A DNA stretch of 64,000 bases from Labilithrix sp. (GTDB lineage: Bacteria > Myxococcota_A > Polyangia > Polyangiales > Polyangiaceae): contig JAHBWC010000008.1 of NCBI GenBank assembly GCA_019637225.1, positions 90,571-154,570 on the forward strand, in the 5' to 3' direction. Shown here in pieces: positions 1 to 10,905 of this stretch. The notes below the pieces were generated by a model. The model ran no database searches and was not told the origin of the DNA. It saw nothing but the letters and a program-made list of their open reading frames with translations. Both the position numbers and the translations under genes were made by a program. Position 1 is the stretch's first letter. Every line of letters starts with the position of its first letter.

Positions 1-269
1 GTGCCGTCGCCCCAGACGCCCGCGAGCACCTGGTCCGCCGGGACGCTCGTGTGGCAGAAGCCGTGATCGGAGCAGACGCGTGGCCCCGCCTCGGGCGAAG
101 CGTCCGGCGCCGTATCCGCGGCGTCGACGCCGGGAAGCGCGGCGTCGCCGTTGTCGACCGGCGGCGGCGTGTACGGGTCGGCCTCGGTATCGGCGCACGA
201 GATCGTCGCGGTCGCGACGGCTCCGAGCGCGAGGGCCAGCACGATCATGCGGTCACGTGACAGCTTCAC
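1..269 (-). CDS. Lipoprotein, probable WGS/DVWAVG propeller paralogue (3' part outside window)
   Basis: Partial gene; only the first 89 codons are in the window. The GTG start (267-269) overlaps the TGA stop of the upstream gene as GTGA, so translation is probably coupled. The N-terminus is a lipoprotein signal with a short hydrophobic run ending in a TISC lipobox at residues 21-24. A linker rich in Asp, Ala and Pro follows. The last visible residues (LAGVWGDGT) match the start of a blade in the next gene's propeller repeats, so it is probably a paralogue of that gene. The exported, lipid-anchored location is inferred. No specific function can be assigned. Confidence 0.7.
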   Translation of the reverse strand, partial: MKLSRDRMIVLALALGAVATATISCADTEADPYTPPPVDNGDAALPGVDAADTAPDASPEAGPRVCSDHGFCHTSVPADQVLAGVWGDG

Positions 270-1501
270 TTCGCACCTCCCGTGAACCGGAGCGCGATCC
301 CATCGCCGACGATCCACACGTCCTTCGGGCCGCTGCCCCACACGCCGTAGAGATGGGGGCGCCGACGGTTGACCGGGAACGCCGCCACCGATTCCTTCCA
401 CGTCGCACCGTCCCAGTGGAGGATCGTCCCGAGCTCGCCCACCGCCCAGACGTCGTTCGCCGCGGAGCCCCAGATCCCGCGGAGGTTCTCGCGAGTGGGC
501 GCGCCGACGACGCTCCATTCCGCGCCGCCGGCGCCGACGTGGCGGACGGTGCCGTTGTCGCCGACCGCCCAGACGTCCGACGCCGCGCTCCCCCAGACGG
601 CGCGGAGGACCACGTTCGCCTGGCTCTCCACCGGCGTCCAGACGAGCTCGTCACCCACCCGCGTGCCGTGCGCCGTCCAGGCGCGCTGCCACGGAAGGCC
701 GCCGAAGCTCTCGAGGCTGTTGTCGCCGACGAGCCAGACGTCGTCGGCCGACGCGGCCCACATGCCGTTGACCGTGGCTGACCCCTCCGCCGTCTCCCAG
801 GCGATCGGCCCGGCGCCGGGCTTCTTGGCGATCCGGTTCCCCCACGAAAAGCTCTCGAGCAAGAACGGCTGGCCACCGAACGTGGGGTCGCCGCCCCCGC
901 TGATGCCCGCGTAGATCGGCGCCGCGGCGCCCTCCGGCGGCGCCGCGCTGGGGACCCGCGTCCAGGCGGCAGTCCCGTTCTTGAAGCCGTCGGAGCGGAA
1001 GATTACGTCCGTCGCGGCGGCGACCCATACGTCTCCAGCCCCGCTGCCCGTCACGACGCGGAACGTGTTCGTGAGCGCCGGATCCGGAGGCGTCGCCTTC
1101 CAGGCCGCGCCGTCCCAGTGAATGACCGTGCCGCCCGAGCCCGCGGCCCAGACGTCGGTCTTGCTCGATCCCCACACCGCCGTCAGCGGATAACCCGAGC
1201 TCACGTTGGTGGCGACCGGGCACCACGCGGCCTCGTCGCACGAGATCGGCTTCGTCACGCAGGCCGGATCCGACGCGTCGCAGCCGCCGTCCACGCCGGC
1301 TTCGGACGCGCCGTCCGTCGCGCCCGCCTCGGGCAGCGGCGCCGGCGCGATCGGGACGTCGGTGTCGCCGTCATCCGTAGCGGCGCAGCTCGACACGAGC
1401 CCGGAGAGGCCGACGAGGAACGGAAGGCCGCCCAGCGCGAGGCCCACCGCGACGAACGGGCCCCGCCGCGTCGCACCCGTCATCTTCGAGCGCGCCTTCA
1501 T
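266..1501 (-). CDS. Lipoprotein with WGS..DVWAVG beta-propeller-like repeats
   Basis: A 411-aa exported protein. A basic N-terminus and hydrophobic segment end in a lipobox (LVSSC, about residues 35-39), followed by an Asp/Ala/Pro linker to about residue 80. The body contains at least six repeats of the type WGS-x4-DVWAVG-x2-GT-x3-HWDG. They are spaced about 45-70 residues apart, as in a Trp/Gly-rich beta-propeller. This repeat class is common in myxobacterial surface proteins, and I know of no assigned activity. The start ATG overlaps the upstream stop (ATGA). It lies in a run of three overlapping lipoprotein genes downstream of an ECF sigma factor and is probably co-transcribed with them. 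Confidence 0.75.
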   Translation of the reverse strand: MKARSKMTGATRRGPFVAVGLALGGLPFLVGLSGLVSSCAATDDGDTDVPIAPAPLPEAGATDGASEAGVDGGCDASDPACVTKPISCDEAAWCPVATNVSSGYPLTAVWGSSKTDVWAAGSGGTVIHWDGAAWKATPPDPALTNTFRVVTGSGAGDVWVAAATDVIFRSDGFKNGTAAWTRVPSAAPPEGAAAPIYAGISGGGDPTFGGQPFLLESFSWGNRIAKKPGAGPIAWETAEGSATVNGMWAASADDVWLVGDNSLESFGGLPWQRAWTAHGTRVGDELVWTPVESQANVVLRAVWGSAASDVWAVGDNGTVRHVGAGGAEWSVVGAPTRENLRGIWGSAANDVWAVGELGTILHWDGATWKESVAAFPVNRRRPHLYGVWGSGPKDVWIVGDGIALRFTGGAK

Positions 1502-2685
1502 CGCGGCACCCCCGCGTCACACTCGGTCATCAGACAGGCTCCTTCGATGCACGGCTGCCCCGCGGCGAGGTCGCACGCGTTCCCGCACGCGCCGCAGTTC
1601 GCCGGGTGCACGGAGAGGTTGGTCTCGCAGCCGTCGGACGGATCGCCGTTGCAGTCGCCGAAGCCGGGCGCGCACTCGTAGGCGCAGATCCCCTTCGTGC
1701 AGACGCTGGCCTGGTTCGGTCCGGGCTCGCCGCAAGACGCCCCGCAGCTCCCGCAGTTTGCGCTGTTCGTCAGGAGATCGACGCAGCGGTCGCCGCAGAG
1801 GACCTTGCCGAACTTCACGCAGGGGATGCCGCACTCGAAGCCGTTGCCCTCGTCGATGCACGACAGGCCGGCTGCGCACTTGATCCCGCACGCGCCGCAG
1901 TTCTCGGTGGTGGCGAGGCTCTCGACCTCGCACCCGTCGCCGCCGCACTTGCTCTGGCCGAGGTCCCCGTTGCAGTCCGCCGGCCCATCCTGGCACTTCA
2001 GGACGGTGCACGCGCCGTTCGCGCATCCGTAGCGGGTCCGTGGCGGCATCGGGTCGCATCCGTCGGGCGGCGAATCGCAACCGTTCCAGCAGCCGCCGCA
2101 GTGGGCGTCGTTCGTCATCGGATCGACGCAGATGTCGTCGCACTGGAGCTGCCCCGCGGGGCACCCGCACTGGCCGCCGTTGCAAAGCAGCCCGGGCGCG
2201 CAGGCGTTCCCGCACGCGCCGCAGTGCTTCGGGTCGTGGTGGATGTCGACCTCACAGCCGTCGTCGACGAGGCCGTTGCAGTTTCGCCAGTCTGACGGAT
2301 CGTACGCGGTCGGCGGGGTATAGCACTCGACTTCGCACGCGCCGTCCACGCAGCGGGACGTCATGTGGAGCTGCTTGTAGTCGCGACACTTGTTCCCGCA
2401 CGCGCCGCAGTGGTTCGGATCGCGCTTCAGGTCGGTCCCACACTTGTACGTCGGGCCGTCCTCCGTGATGCACGTCGTCCACGGCGACGGACACTCGGTC
2501 CCGATGCACTCGAGGCGGCCGCCACCCTCGAGGGCCGCGTCGCGGGAGCTCGGGTCCGTGAAGCTCGGCGGGCCGTCGGGGGGCCGCACCTCGCCCATGT
2601 AGATGCGCTCGGTGCACGCGACGGCGGCGACGCCGAGGGCGACGATGCCGAACGTGACGAGGGCCTTCTTCGACGAAGATGACAA
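1498..2685 (-). CDS. Cysteine-rich lipoprotein with xCGxCxxxC repeats
   Basis: A 395-aa protein with a lipoprotein signal (VAAVAC, about residues 19-24). The mature part is full of cysteine and carries six repeats of the form (H/N)CGxCxxxC, e.g. HCGACGNKC, HCGACGNAC, HCGGCWNGC and NCGSCGASC. They are separated by 40-60 residues with further C-x-G-x-C and DG-CE motifs. The many evenly spaced Cys suggest a disulphide-knotted extracellular protein. Such proteins are frequent in myxobacteria and often carry misleading automatic names such as tryptophan synthase alpha chain, for which there is no support here. The stop overlaps the next gene's ATG (ATGA). Role unknown; surface or adhesion use is inference. 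Confidence 0.75.
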   Translation of the reverse strand: MSSSSKKALVTFGIVALGVAAVACTERIYMGEVRPPDGPPSFTDPSSRDAALEGGGRLECIGTECPSPWTTCITEDGPTYKCGTDLKRDPNHCGACGNKCRDYKQLHMTSRCVDGACEVECYTPPTAYDPSDWRNCNGLVDDGCEVDIHHDPKHCGACGNACAPGLLCNGGQCGCPAGQLQCDDICVDPMTNDAHCGGCWNGCDSPPDGCDPMPPRTRYGCANGACTVLKCQDGPADCNGDLGQSKCGGDGCEVESLATTENCGACGIKCAAGLSCIDEGNGFECGIPCVKFGKVLCGDRCVDLLTNSANCGSCGASCGEPGPNQASVCTKGICAYECAPGFGDCNGDPSDGCETNLSVHPANCGACGNACDLAAGQPCIEGACLMTECDAGVPR

Positions 2686-2745
2686 GGATGACCTCAGGCG
2701 TCGCTCGGGGCGAGCGGCGGGCGAAGGGTTCGAGTCGAGCGAGGA

Positions 2746-3504
2746 TCAGGGCGCGGGCGAGGCCGCGAAGAGGCTTGCGAGGTGAACGCGGTGGCTCGAC
2801 GACGGATACCGCCGCTGGAATTCGCTCCAGCGCCGCGCGGCGTCGTCCTTGTGGCCGAGGTAGACGAGCGCCTCGACGGCGACGGCCTCGCGCTCCTGGG
2901 CGAAGTGCCCGCCGGAGAAGCGCGCCTCGTGCTCCCGGCAGAGCGCGAGCGATCGGGCGGGATCGTCGTGGAGCGCGTCGTGCGCGCGGGCGAGCAGCGC
3001 GATCTCGTCGCTCTCGGTCGCCGAGGTCGTCGCGCGCGCGGTCTTCGCGGAGGGCGGCGGCGCAGGCGCGGTCGGGAGATCCGCCGGCGAGAGCGTCGCG
3101 ATCGTCGGCTCGGCGGGACGCGGCTCGGGCTCACGTGGCGCGTCGGGCGCCGCGACGACCTCCGGACCGCGCTGCGGAGCGGGTCGGGTCGCCGGCGCCG
3201 GCTCGCCGCTGACCGAGAAGACCACGGCGAGCCCGCCCAACGTCGCCGCGGCGAGGAGCACGAGCGGCCCCTTCGAGGCCAATCCCCCTGCGGCGGGCTT
3301 CACGCTCGTCGCGCCGTCTGCGGGCGCCGACGGCGGCGACGACGACGGCGGCGCGACGCCCGCGCCGATCATCGCGACGGCCTGCTCGATCCGGCGCAGG
3401 CGCGGCTCGTCGACGGCGTCGGCGCGCTCGGCCTCGAGCGCACCGCGGAGGAGCCCACTCGACTCGTCGCCCTCGAAGAGACGGCGCGGTCCTTCGAGGC
3501 TCAT
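2746..3504 (-). CDS. Membrane-anchored TPR-like protein, possible anti-sigma partner
   Basis: A 252-aa protein starting at ATG 3504, which overlaps the stop of the sigma-factor gene (ATGA), so the two are probably translated together. Residues 1-75 are cytoplasmic-looking. One transmembrane segment (GPLVLLAAATLGGLAVVFSV) sits near residues 80-100. A Pro/Ala-rich spacer follows, and the C-terminal 80 residues look like a short TPR or YbgF-like helical repeat (RAHDALHDDPARSLALCREH, then EALVYLGHKDDAARRWSEF). This layout and position match the putative membrane regulators found after ECF sigma genes in Myxococcota. No zinc-binding HxxxCxxC anti-sigma motif is visible, so the anti-sigma role is inferred from context only. 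Confidence 0.65.
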   Translation of the reverse strand: MSLEGPRRLFEGDESSGLLRGALEAERADAVDEPRLRRIEQAVAMIGAGVAPPSSSPPSAPADGATSVKPAAGGLASKGPLVLLAAATLGGLAVVFSVSGEPAPATRPAPQRGPEVVAAPDAPREPEPRPAEPTIATLSPADLPTAPAPPPSAKTARATTSATESDEIALLARAHDALHDDPARSLALCREHEARFSGGHFAQEREAVAVEALVYLGHKDDAARRWSEFQRRYPSSSHRVHLASLFAASPAP

Positions 3505-4148
3505 CGCGACCTCCCTTTTCCGGCAGCGTGACTCTCGGCGTGCTCGCGGTGCGCCTCGAGGCGCTTGGCGGCGGCGACGACGAGCTGGCGCGCCGAACGG
3601 AGGCGCGAGTAGGCCGTCGGGACCGGACAGCCGACGGCGGTAGCAACTTCTTCCATCGAGAGCTCTTCCACTTCGTAGAGGACGAACACCGCGCGGCGAT
3701 CCTCGTCGAGCACCGCGAGGAGCCGATCGAAATCGGCGCGCGCCTCGCTCGCCTGCACCGCCTCCTCGGGCGACGAGCCGGACGGCTGGCTCAGCAGATC
3801 GACGTCGACGTTCGACGCCGGCGCGGGACGCTTTCGCCGGTGGCGCGACGCCTCGCGCACGCAGATCCGATAGAGCCACGCGCGCATCTGGTTTCGCTCC
3901 TCGTAGCGATCGAGGGAGCGATGCACGATGATGAACACTTCTTGCGTGAGGTCGTCGAGGTCGGCATCCGGTACCCCGAGGCGGCGGAGCAGCCGGAACA
4001 CGAAGGCGCCGTGCTCGCGGAACACGCCCGCCGACGTCGTGACCGCGGGCGCGGTCACCGCCGCGCCGCCGTCCACCGCGCTCGCGGCGACAACGGCCGG
4101 GGACGCCGGGATGGCCGGAGCCGGAGCGGGATAGCCAAACGCTGCCAC
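3501..4148 (-). CDS. RNA polymerase sigma factor, ECF family
   Basis: A 215-aa ECF sigma factor. An Ala/Pro-rich leader of about 40 residues is followed by region 2 (FREHGAFVFRLLRRLGVPDA, DLDDLTQEVFIIVHR, then RAWLYRICVREASRHRRK), a linker, and region 4 with a helix-turn-helix (LEELSMEEVATAVGCP-type, ending TAYSRLRSARQLV). It would direct RNA polymerase to envelope or stress promoters. Its flanks are a secreted beta-barrel-like gene 45 bp upstream and the TM-TPR gene, with overlapping stop and start, downstream. The set probably controls, or is controlled by, an envelope signal. The target promoter cannot be read from this window. Confidence 0.88.
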   Translation of the reverse strand: MAAFGYPAPAPAIPASPAVVAASAVDGGAAVTAPAVTTSAGVFREHGAFVFRLLRRLGVPDADLDDLTQEVFIIVHRSLDRYEERNQMRAWLYRICVREASRHRRKRPAPASNVDVDLLSQPSGSSPEEAVQASEARADFDRLLAVLDEDRRAVFVLYEVEELSMEEVATAVGCPVPTAYSRLRSARQLVVAAAKRLEAHREHAESHAAGKGRSR

Positions 4149-4193
4149 GGGTGGAGACCTCGCCCGACAAAAGGACCGCGCTCCGGGTTTTCA

Positions 4194-5270
4194 TCAAAGA
4201 AAATGCACGACGACACCGAAACCGGCCTGGAAGCTGGCCGGGGCCGGGAAAAGGAGCGTTCGCTCCCGTCCGGCGGCGTCCCGGTAGATGAACCGGTCGC
4301 GGCGCAAGATCGCCGACAGCTGCGGGGCAAGGTAGGGCTCGACGGCGACGCCATGCCGTAGGACCAGACGGTAGCCAAGGCGGCCCTCCGCGAGAACCCC
4401 GACGATCCACGAGCTCCTCGACGACGTCGTGAGGTTGGCCGAGCGCGCCGTGATCATGCCGGCGTCCACACCCGCGCACGCGCCGAAGGCGAGGCTCCCC
4501 GCGGCGAGGCTCCCCAAACGGTAGAGCTCGAGGCACCCGAGCGCCGCGCCGCCGATCCGATCGACCTCCGCCTGCGCCGGCGCCGCGAGCGTCCGCGGCG
4601 GCCAGTACGCCGCGCGCGCGATCAGCGCGAAGCGCGGGACGGGAGGCCGGACCACCGCCCCCGCCTCGACCGCCCAGGCCAGCGCGGGGAGGACGCCCGT
4701 CCCTCCCGCCACGCCGGCGAGCGGGCTCACGCGCCAGCGGAGCGGCTCGGGCGGCTCGGGCGGCGTCGGGGGCCTCCGCGGCTCGCGCGGACGATCCGTG
4801 CCGCGGGGCGCGGGCGCGACGGGCGGCGTCTCGGCGCGCCGCGGAGGCTCGGTGGTCGCGCGCGGAGGGCCGACCATGATCGCGAGCACCACGGCCAGCG
4901 TGTCGAGGGCCTTCGGGCAGTCGGCGGCGGGCAGCGGAACGTCGCGCCTCCCGAGCTCCGCGCCGGCGCGATCCCGCTCGACGATCGCCGCGCGCCACGA
5001 GTCGACCGCGTCGTCGGCGCGCTCCGCGGCGATCGCGAACGCGATGTCGGCGGCGTCCTCGTCGGCGAAGACGGGGCGGCGCAGGCGCTCCTCGACCGCG
5101 CGCGTGAGCGCCTCGCGACCGCCGCAGCGATCGAGCGGGCTCTCTCCGAGCGCGATCGAGAACACGATCGGCCGCTCCTCGGCCCCGGACGCCGTCGCAG
5201 GCGCACCGAGCGCCGCCGCGATCGCGATCGCGGCGAGCCGGGGTCGGGTTCTCGATCGCGTGCGCCGCAT
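4194..5270 (-). CDS. Secreted protein with probable C-terminal outer-membrane beta-barrel
   Basis: A 358-aa protein with a cleavable signal peptide (LAAIAIAAALGAPATASGA, about residues 12-30). Residues 31-130 form a globular domain with two Cys (LDRCGG and ADCPKAL). A Pro-rich, TonB-like linker spans about 135-175. The C-terminal 180 residues alternate hydrophobic and polar positions and end in VVHFL, with a terminal aromatic/Leu pattern like an OM barrel. It is the first gene of the sigma-factor cluster, 45 bp before the ECF sigma gene. Similar barrel + ECF sigma + TPR clusters are known in myxobacteria. The barrel call rests on pattern only, without a family match. Confidence 0.55.
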   Translation of the reverse strand: MRRTRSRTRPRLAAIAIAAALGAPATASGAEERPIVFSIALGESPLDRCGGREALTRAVEERLRRPVFADEDAADIAFAIAAERADDAVDSWRAAIVERDRAGAELGRRDVPLPAADCPKALDTLAVVLAIMVGPPRATTEPPRRAETPPVAPAPRGTDRPREPRRPPTPPEPPEPLRWRVSPLAGVAGGTGVLPALAWAVEAGAVVRPPVPRFALIARAAYWPPRTLAAPAQAEVDRIGGAALGCLELYRLGSLAAGSLAFGACAGVDAGMITARSANLTTSSRSSWIVGVLAEGRLGYRLVLRHGVAVEPYLAPQLSAILRRDRFIYRDAAGRERTLLFPAPASFQAGFGVVVHFL

Positions 5271-5347
5271 CGACGAAGCCCGCCATGATACGGCAGAGCA
5301 CGGGCGACGGTGCAGCGCCGAGCGCGGACGCCTGGTCGAGCGCCCGA

Positions 5348-7255
5348 TCAGACGTCGATGTCCGCGGCCTCTTGTGCGTGCTCCATGATGAAGTTGAAGC
5401 GCGCGGACGGGTCCTTGCCCATCAGGTCGTTGATCACGCGATCGGTCTGGAGGGCGTCGGCGACCTCGATCCGGAGCAGACGCCGCGACCTCGGCGAGAG
5501 CGTCGTCTCCCAGAGCACCTTCGGCATCATCTCGCCGAGCCCCTTGAAGCGCGTGATCTCCACCTTGCTCTCGTCCTTGCCGGCTTCCTTCAGGATGCGC
5601 GCCTTGTCCGCGTCGTCGGCGGCCCAGTGCGTCTCCTTGCCGACGTCGATGCGGTAGAGCGGCGGCACGGCGACGAAGACCTTGCCGTTCTTCAAGAGCT
5701 CCGGGATGTGCCGGTAGAAGAACGTGAGCAGGAGCGTCGAGATGTGGTGACCGTCCGAGTCCGCGTCGGCGAGCACGATGATCCGCGCGTAGCGGAGGCG
5801 GGCGATATCGAAGTCCTTACCGACGCCGCAGCCCATCGCGACGACGAGGTCGGCGAGCTCCTTGTTCTCGAGCACCTTCGCGAGCGCCACCGACTCGGTG
5901 TTGAGCACCTTGCCGCGGAGCGGCAGGACCGCCTGCAGCTCGCGGTCGCGTCCTTGCTTGGCCGAGCCGCCGGCGGAGTCGCCCTCGACGATGAAGAGCT
6001 CCGTCTTTTCGCGGGCGTTGCTCGTGCAGTCGCTGAGCTTGCCGGGCAAGGTCAGTCGCCCGGTCGTCGCCGTCTTGCGCGAGACCGCCGCCGACGCCGC
6101 GCGCGACGCCTCGCGCGCGCGCGCCGCGAGGACGATGCGCGCGATGATCTGCTCGGCGACGCTGCGGTTCGAGTTCAGCCACTGCTCGAGCGCCGGGCGC
6201 ACCGCCTGGTCGACGTAGGACTGGACCTCGGGGTTGTTGAGGCGATCCTTCGTCTGCCCCTGGAACTGCGGCTCCGCGATGTAGACGCTCAGGACCGACA
6301 CGAAGCCTTCGCGGATGTCGTCGGCGGTGAGCGTTACGCCGCGCGGCGCGAGGTTGTGGGTGTCGATGAAGTTGCGGACCGCCTTGCCGACCGCGCTCCG
6401 CAGGCCGTTTTCGTGCGTGCCGCCCGACCCGGTGGGGATGCCGTTGACGTAGCTCCGGACGTGCTCGTCCGTCGACTCGGTCCACTGGAACGCGACCTCG
6501 ACCTTCGCGCCGTTCTCCTTCACGAGCGTGAACGGCGCCTCGTGGATCGCCTTGTGGCCGCGCTCGCCGATGACCTTCTTCAGGTAGTCGACGATCCCCT
6601 GGTCGTGCTTGAAGGTCTCGTCGGTGCCGTGCGCCTGGTCGATGAAGCGGACCTTCACGCCGCGGTGGAGGAAGCTCGCGACCTCGAGGCGGTCGCGGAT
6701 GAGCTGCGGATCGAACTCGGTGCGCGGGAAGATCTGCGGGTCCGGCTGGAAGAAGACGGTCGTTCCGCTGCCGCGCGCCGCGCCGACCTTCTTCAGCTGC
6801 CCCTGCGCGACGCCGCGCCGGAACTCCATCGTGTGCTCGGCCCCGCCGCGCTTCACCGTGACGACGACCTTCGTCGACAGCGCGTTGACGACCGAGGCGC
6901 CGACGCCGTGGAGGCCGCCGGACGTCTTGTAGTTGCCGCCCTCGAACTTCCCGCCGGCGTGGAGCGTCGTGTAGACGATCTCGAGCGCCGTCTTCTTGTG
7001 CTTCGGGTGCTTGTCGATCGGGATGCCGCGGCCGTCGTCCGAGACGGTGATGCTCGATCCGTCCTTGTGGAGCGTGACCGTGATCTCCTTCGCGTGGCCG
7101 TTCATGGCCTCGTCGACGGAGTTGTCCACGATCTCCCAGACGAGATGATGGAGGCCGGCGCTGCCGACGCCTCCGATGTACATGCCCGGGCGCTTCCGGA
7201 CCGGATCGAGACCCTCGAGGACCTGGATGTCTTTTGCGGTGTACTCGGTCGCCAT
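5348..7255 (-). CDS. parE: DNA topoisomerase IV subunit B (ParE)
   Basis: A 635-aa type IIA topoisomerase ATPase subunit, the usual ParE length. The GHKL ATPase motifs are intact: EIVDNSVDEA at 41-50 (Asn45 for Mg), DDGRGIP at 73-79 and GGLHGVGAS at 113-121. The Toprim domain has EGDSAGG (424-430) and DADSDGHH (497-504). With ParC it decatenates daughter chromosomes and relaxes supercoils. GyrB is the alternative name; I prefer ParE because the gene follows a ParC-type gene by 39 bp and has no GyrB insert. The parC-parE pair is read on the minus strand, and the RBS before the ATG is weak, consistent with coupling to parC. Confidence 0.9.
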   Translation of the reverse strand: MATEYTAKDIQVLEGLDPVRKRPGMYIGGVGSAGLHHLVWEIVDNSVDEAMNGHAKEITVTLHKDGSSITVSDDGRGIPIDKHPKHKKTALEIVYTTLHAGGKFEGGNYKTSGGLHGVGASVVNALSTKVVVTVKRGGAEHTMEFRRGVAQGQLKKVGAARGSGTTVFFQPDPQIFPRTEFDPQLIRDRLEVASFLHRGVKVRFIDQAHGTDETFKHDQGIVDYLKKVIGERGHKAIHEAPFTLVKENGAKVEVAFQWTESTDEHVRSYVNGIPTGSGGTHENGLRSAVGKAVRNFIDTHNLAPRGVTLTADDIREGFVSVLSVYIAEPQFQGQTKDRLNNPEVQSYVDQAVRPALEQWLNSNRSVAEQIIARIVLAARAREASRAASAAVSRKTATTGRLTLPGKLSDCTSNAREKTELFIVEGDSAGGSAKQGRDRELQAVLPLRGKVLNTESVALAKVLENKELADLVVAMGCGVGKDFDIARLRYARIIVLADADSDGHHISTLLLTFFYRHIPELLKNGKVFVAVPPLYRIDVGKETHWAADDADKARILKEAGKDESKVEITRFKGLGEMMPKVLWETTLSPRSRRLLRIEVADALQTDRVINDLMGKDPSARFNFIMEHAQEAADIDV

Positions 7256-7294
7256 GGGTGCTGCTCTCTTGTTCCGAGGTGGCGGACTCTATCG

Positions 7295-9772
<2,478 letters not shown>

Positions 9773-9991
9773 AGGAGATCCCTCGGGTAACCCTGCGGGA
9801 ACTCACCAGCTCACTGTACGAACGTCAAGTTTCCGGTGCCCGTTCGCAGGACGAGCTCGAGCGTTGCGTAGGCGTTCAGCCCGAGCGCAATTTTGCGCCA
9901 CGACGGCGACGGAAGAACGCGTCTCTATTGGGTTTCTTCGGTCCGCGCCGATGGCGCGCCGCGCTGCGGCACGTACCTTACCCGCAGCCCC

Positions 9992-10258
9992 ATGCCCCCC
10001 ACCGTGGCCACCTTCCCGTACGCAGCGCCCGACTCGGACGCGGACGCCTACTCGGACGGCTCCTCCGACGATCGCGGCTCGTCGCGCAGCCTCGACGAGA
10101 TCGGCGCGGTCGCCGTGCTCGGAGCGATGGTCGAGCAGCGCCGCCGCTCGTCGAGCATCCCGTCGCCGAGCGAGCTCGACGTCGACGCCGACGCGATCGC
10201 GACCCAGCGGCGCCAGCGGCTCGATCCGAACGACGACGTCTTTCAGAAGATCCGGTGA
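9992..10258 (+). CDS. Small acidic hypothetical protein
   Basis: An 88-aa protein starting at ATG 9992. The frame extends upstream to 9893, but that extra part is Arg-rich and lacks a ribosome site. It is hydrophilic and rich in Asp, Ser and Arg (SDADAYSDGSSDD; ends DPNDDVFQKIR), with no signal or membrane segment. I recognise no family. It lies 28 bp before the HD hydrolase gene on the same strand, so it may share its transcript. Codon use matches neighbouring genes (GC-rich third positions), which supports a real gene. Confidence 0.5.
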   Translation: MPPTVATFPYAAPDSDADAYSDGSSDDRGSSRSLDEIGAVAVLGAMVEQRRRSSSIPSPSELDVDADAIATQRRQRLDPNDDVFQKIR

Positions 10259-10286
10259 GCGTCACGCTCCGCCGCGACTGACGTCG

Positions 10287-10847
10287 ATGCCTGCTCCCGT
10301 CCGTCCGCCCCTGCTCAAGGCAGCCTTCGACTGGGCCGCCGTCTGGCACAAGGACCAGCGCCGGAAGTACCCGGACGCCGAGGTTCCTTACGTCAGCCAC
10401 GTCGCAGGCGTAGCGAGCATCCTCTCGCGCCACGCCTTCTCCGAGGAGGTCGTCGCCGCCGGCGCGCTCCACGACGTGATGGAGGACTGCGGCGTGACCT
10501 ACGACGAGCTCGCGACGAAGTTCGGCGCGCGCGTGGCCGACCTCGTCCGCCACGTGAGCGAGGAGGACAAGTCGCTCTCGTGGGAAGAGCGAAAGCGCCT
10601 CTACCTCGAGCACTTCTCGCAGAAGCCCTGGGAGGCGCAGGCGATCACGCTCGCGGACAAGATCGACAATCTGCAGTCGATCGTCGTCTGCGCGATCTCG
10701 TTCGGCGATCCGTGGAAGATGTTCAAGCGCGGGCGCGACGTTCAGCTCGCCCGCTTCCGCGAGCTCGAGGAGCGCGCAGGAAAGCTGCCGAGCCACCCGC
10801 TGATCGCCGAGTACGCGAGCACGCTCGCCGACGTCATCGCGCTCTGA
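10287..10847 (+). CDS. HD-domain hydrolase, SpoT/MESH1-like (putative (p)ppGpp hydrolase)
   Basis: A 186-aa single-domain HD phosphohydrolase. The metal-site motifs appear in the order of the SpoT/RelA hydrolase domain: YVSHVAG (His), ALHDVMED (HD plus ED) and LADKIDNLQS, where SpoT has LADRxHN. The length fits a stand-alone small alarmone hydrolase; there is no synthetase, TGS or ACT domain. The likely substrate is (p)ppGpp or a related nucleotide. Note that the second His of LADRxHN is Asp here (DKIDN), so the exact substrate is unsure. The gene ends in a GC-rich hairpin and faces the FGE-like gene convergently. Confidence 0.75.
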   Translation: MPAPVRPPLLKAAFDWAAVWHKDQRRKYPDAEVPYVSHVAGVASILSRHAFSEEVVAAGALHDVMEDCGVTYDELATKFGARVADLVRHVSEEDKSLSWEERKRLYLEHFSQKPWEAQAITLADKIDNLQSIVVCAISFGDPWKMFKRGRDVQLARFRELEERAGKLPSHPLIAEYASTLADVIAL

Positions 10848-10853
10848 GTCCAC

Positions 10854-10891
10854 GCGCCGCGCGGGCGGCCCCGTCGACGCGAGCGCGGCGC
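10854..10891. terminator. GC-rich hairpin between convergent genes
   Basis: A perfect 9-bp inverted repeat (GCGCCGCGC at 10854-10862 and its complement at 10883-10891) with a 20-nt loop begins 7 nt after the HD hydrolase stop and ends 14 nt before the stop of the convergent FGE-like gene. There is no U-tract on either side, so it is at most a transcript-end or mRNA-protecting structure. Confidence 0.4.
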
Positions 10892-10905
10892 CGGATCCCT
10901 TCTGC

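Noticed and set aside
1498..2685. Tryptophan synthase alpha chain, a name often given to such Cys-repeat proteins
   Set aside because: No TIM-barrel or TrpA motif; the protein is a Cys-repeat lipoprotein.
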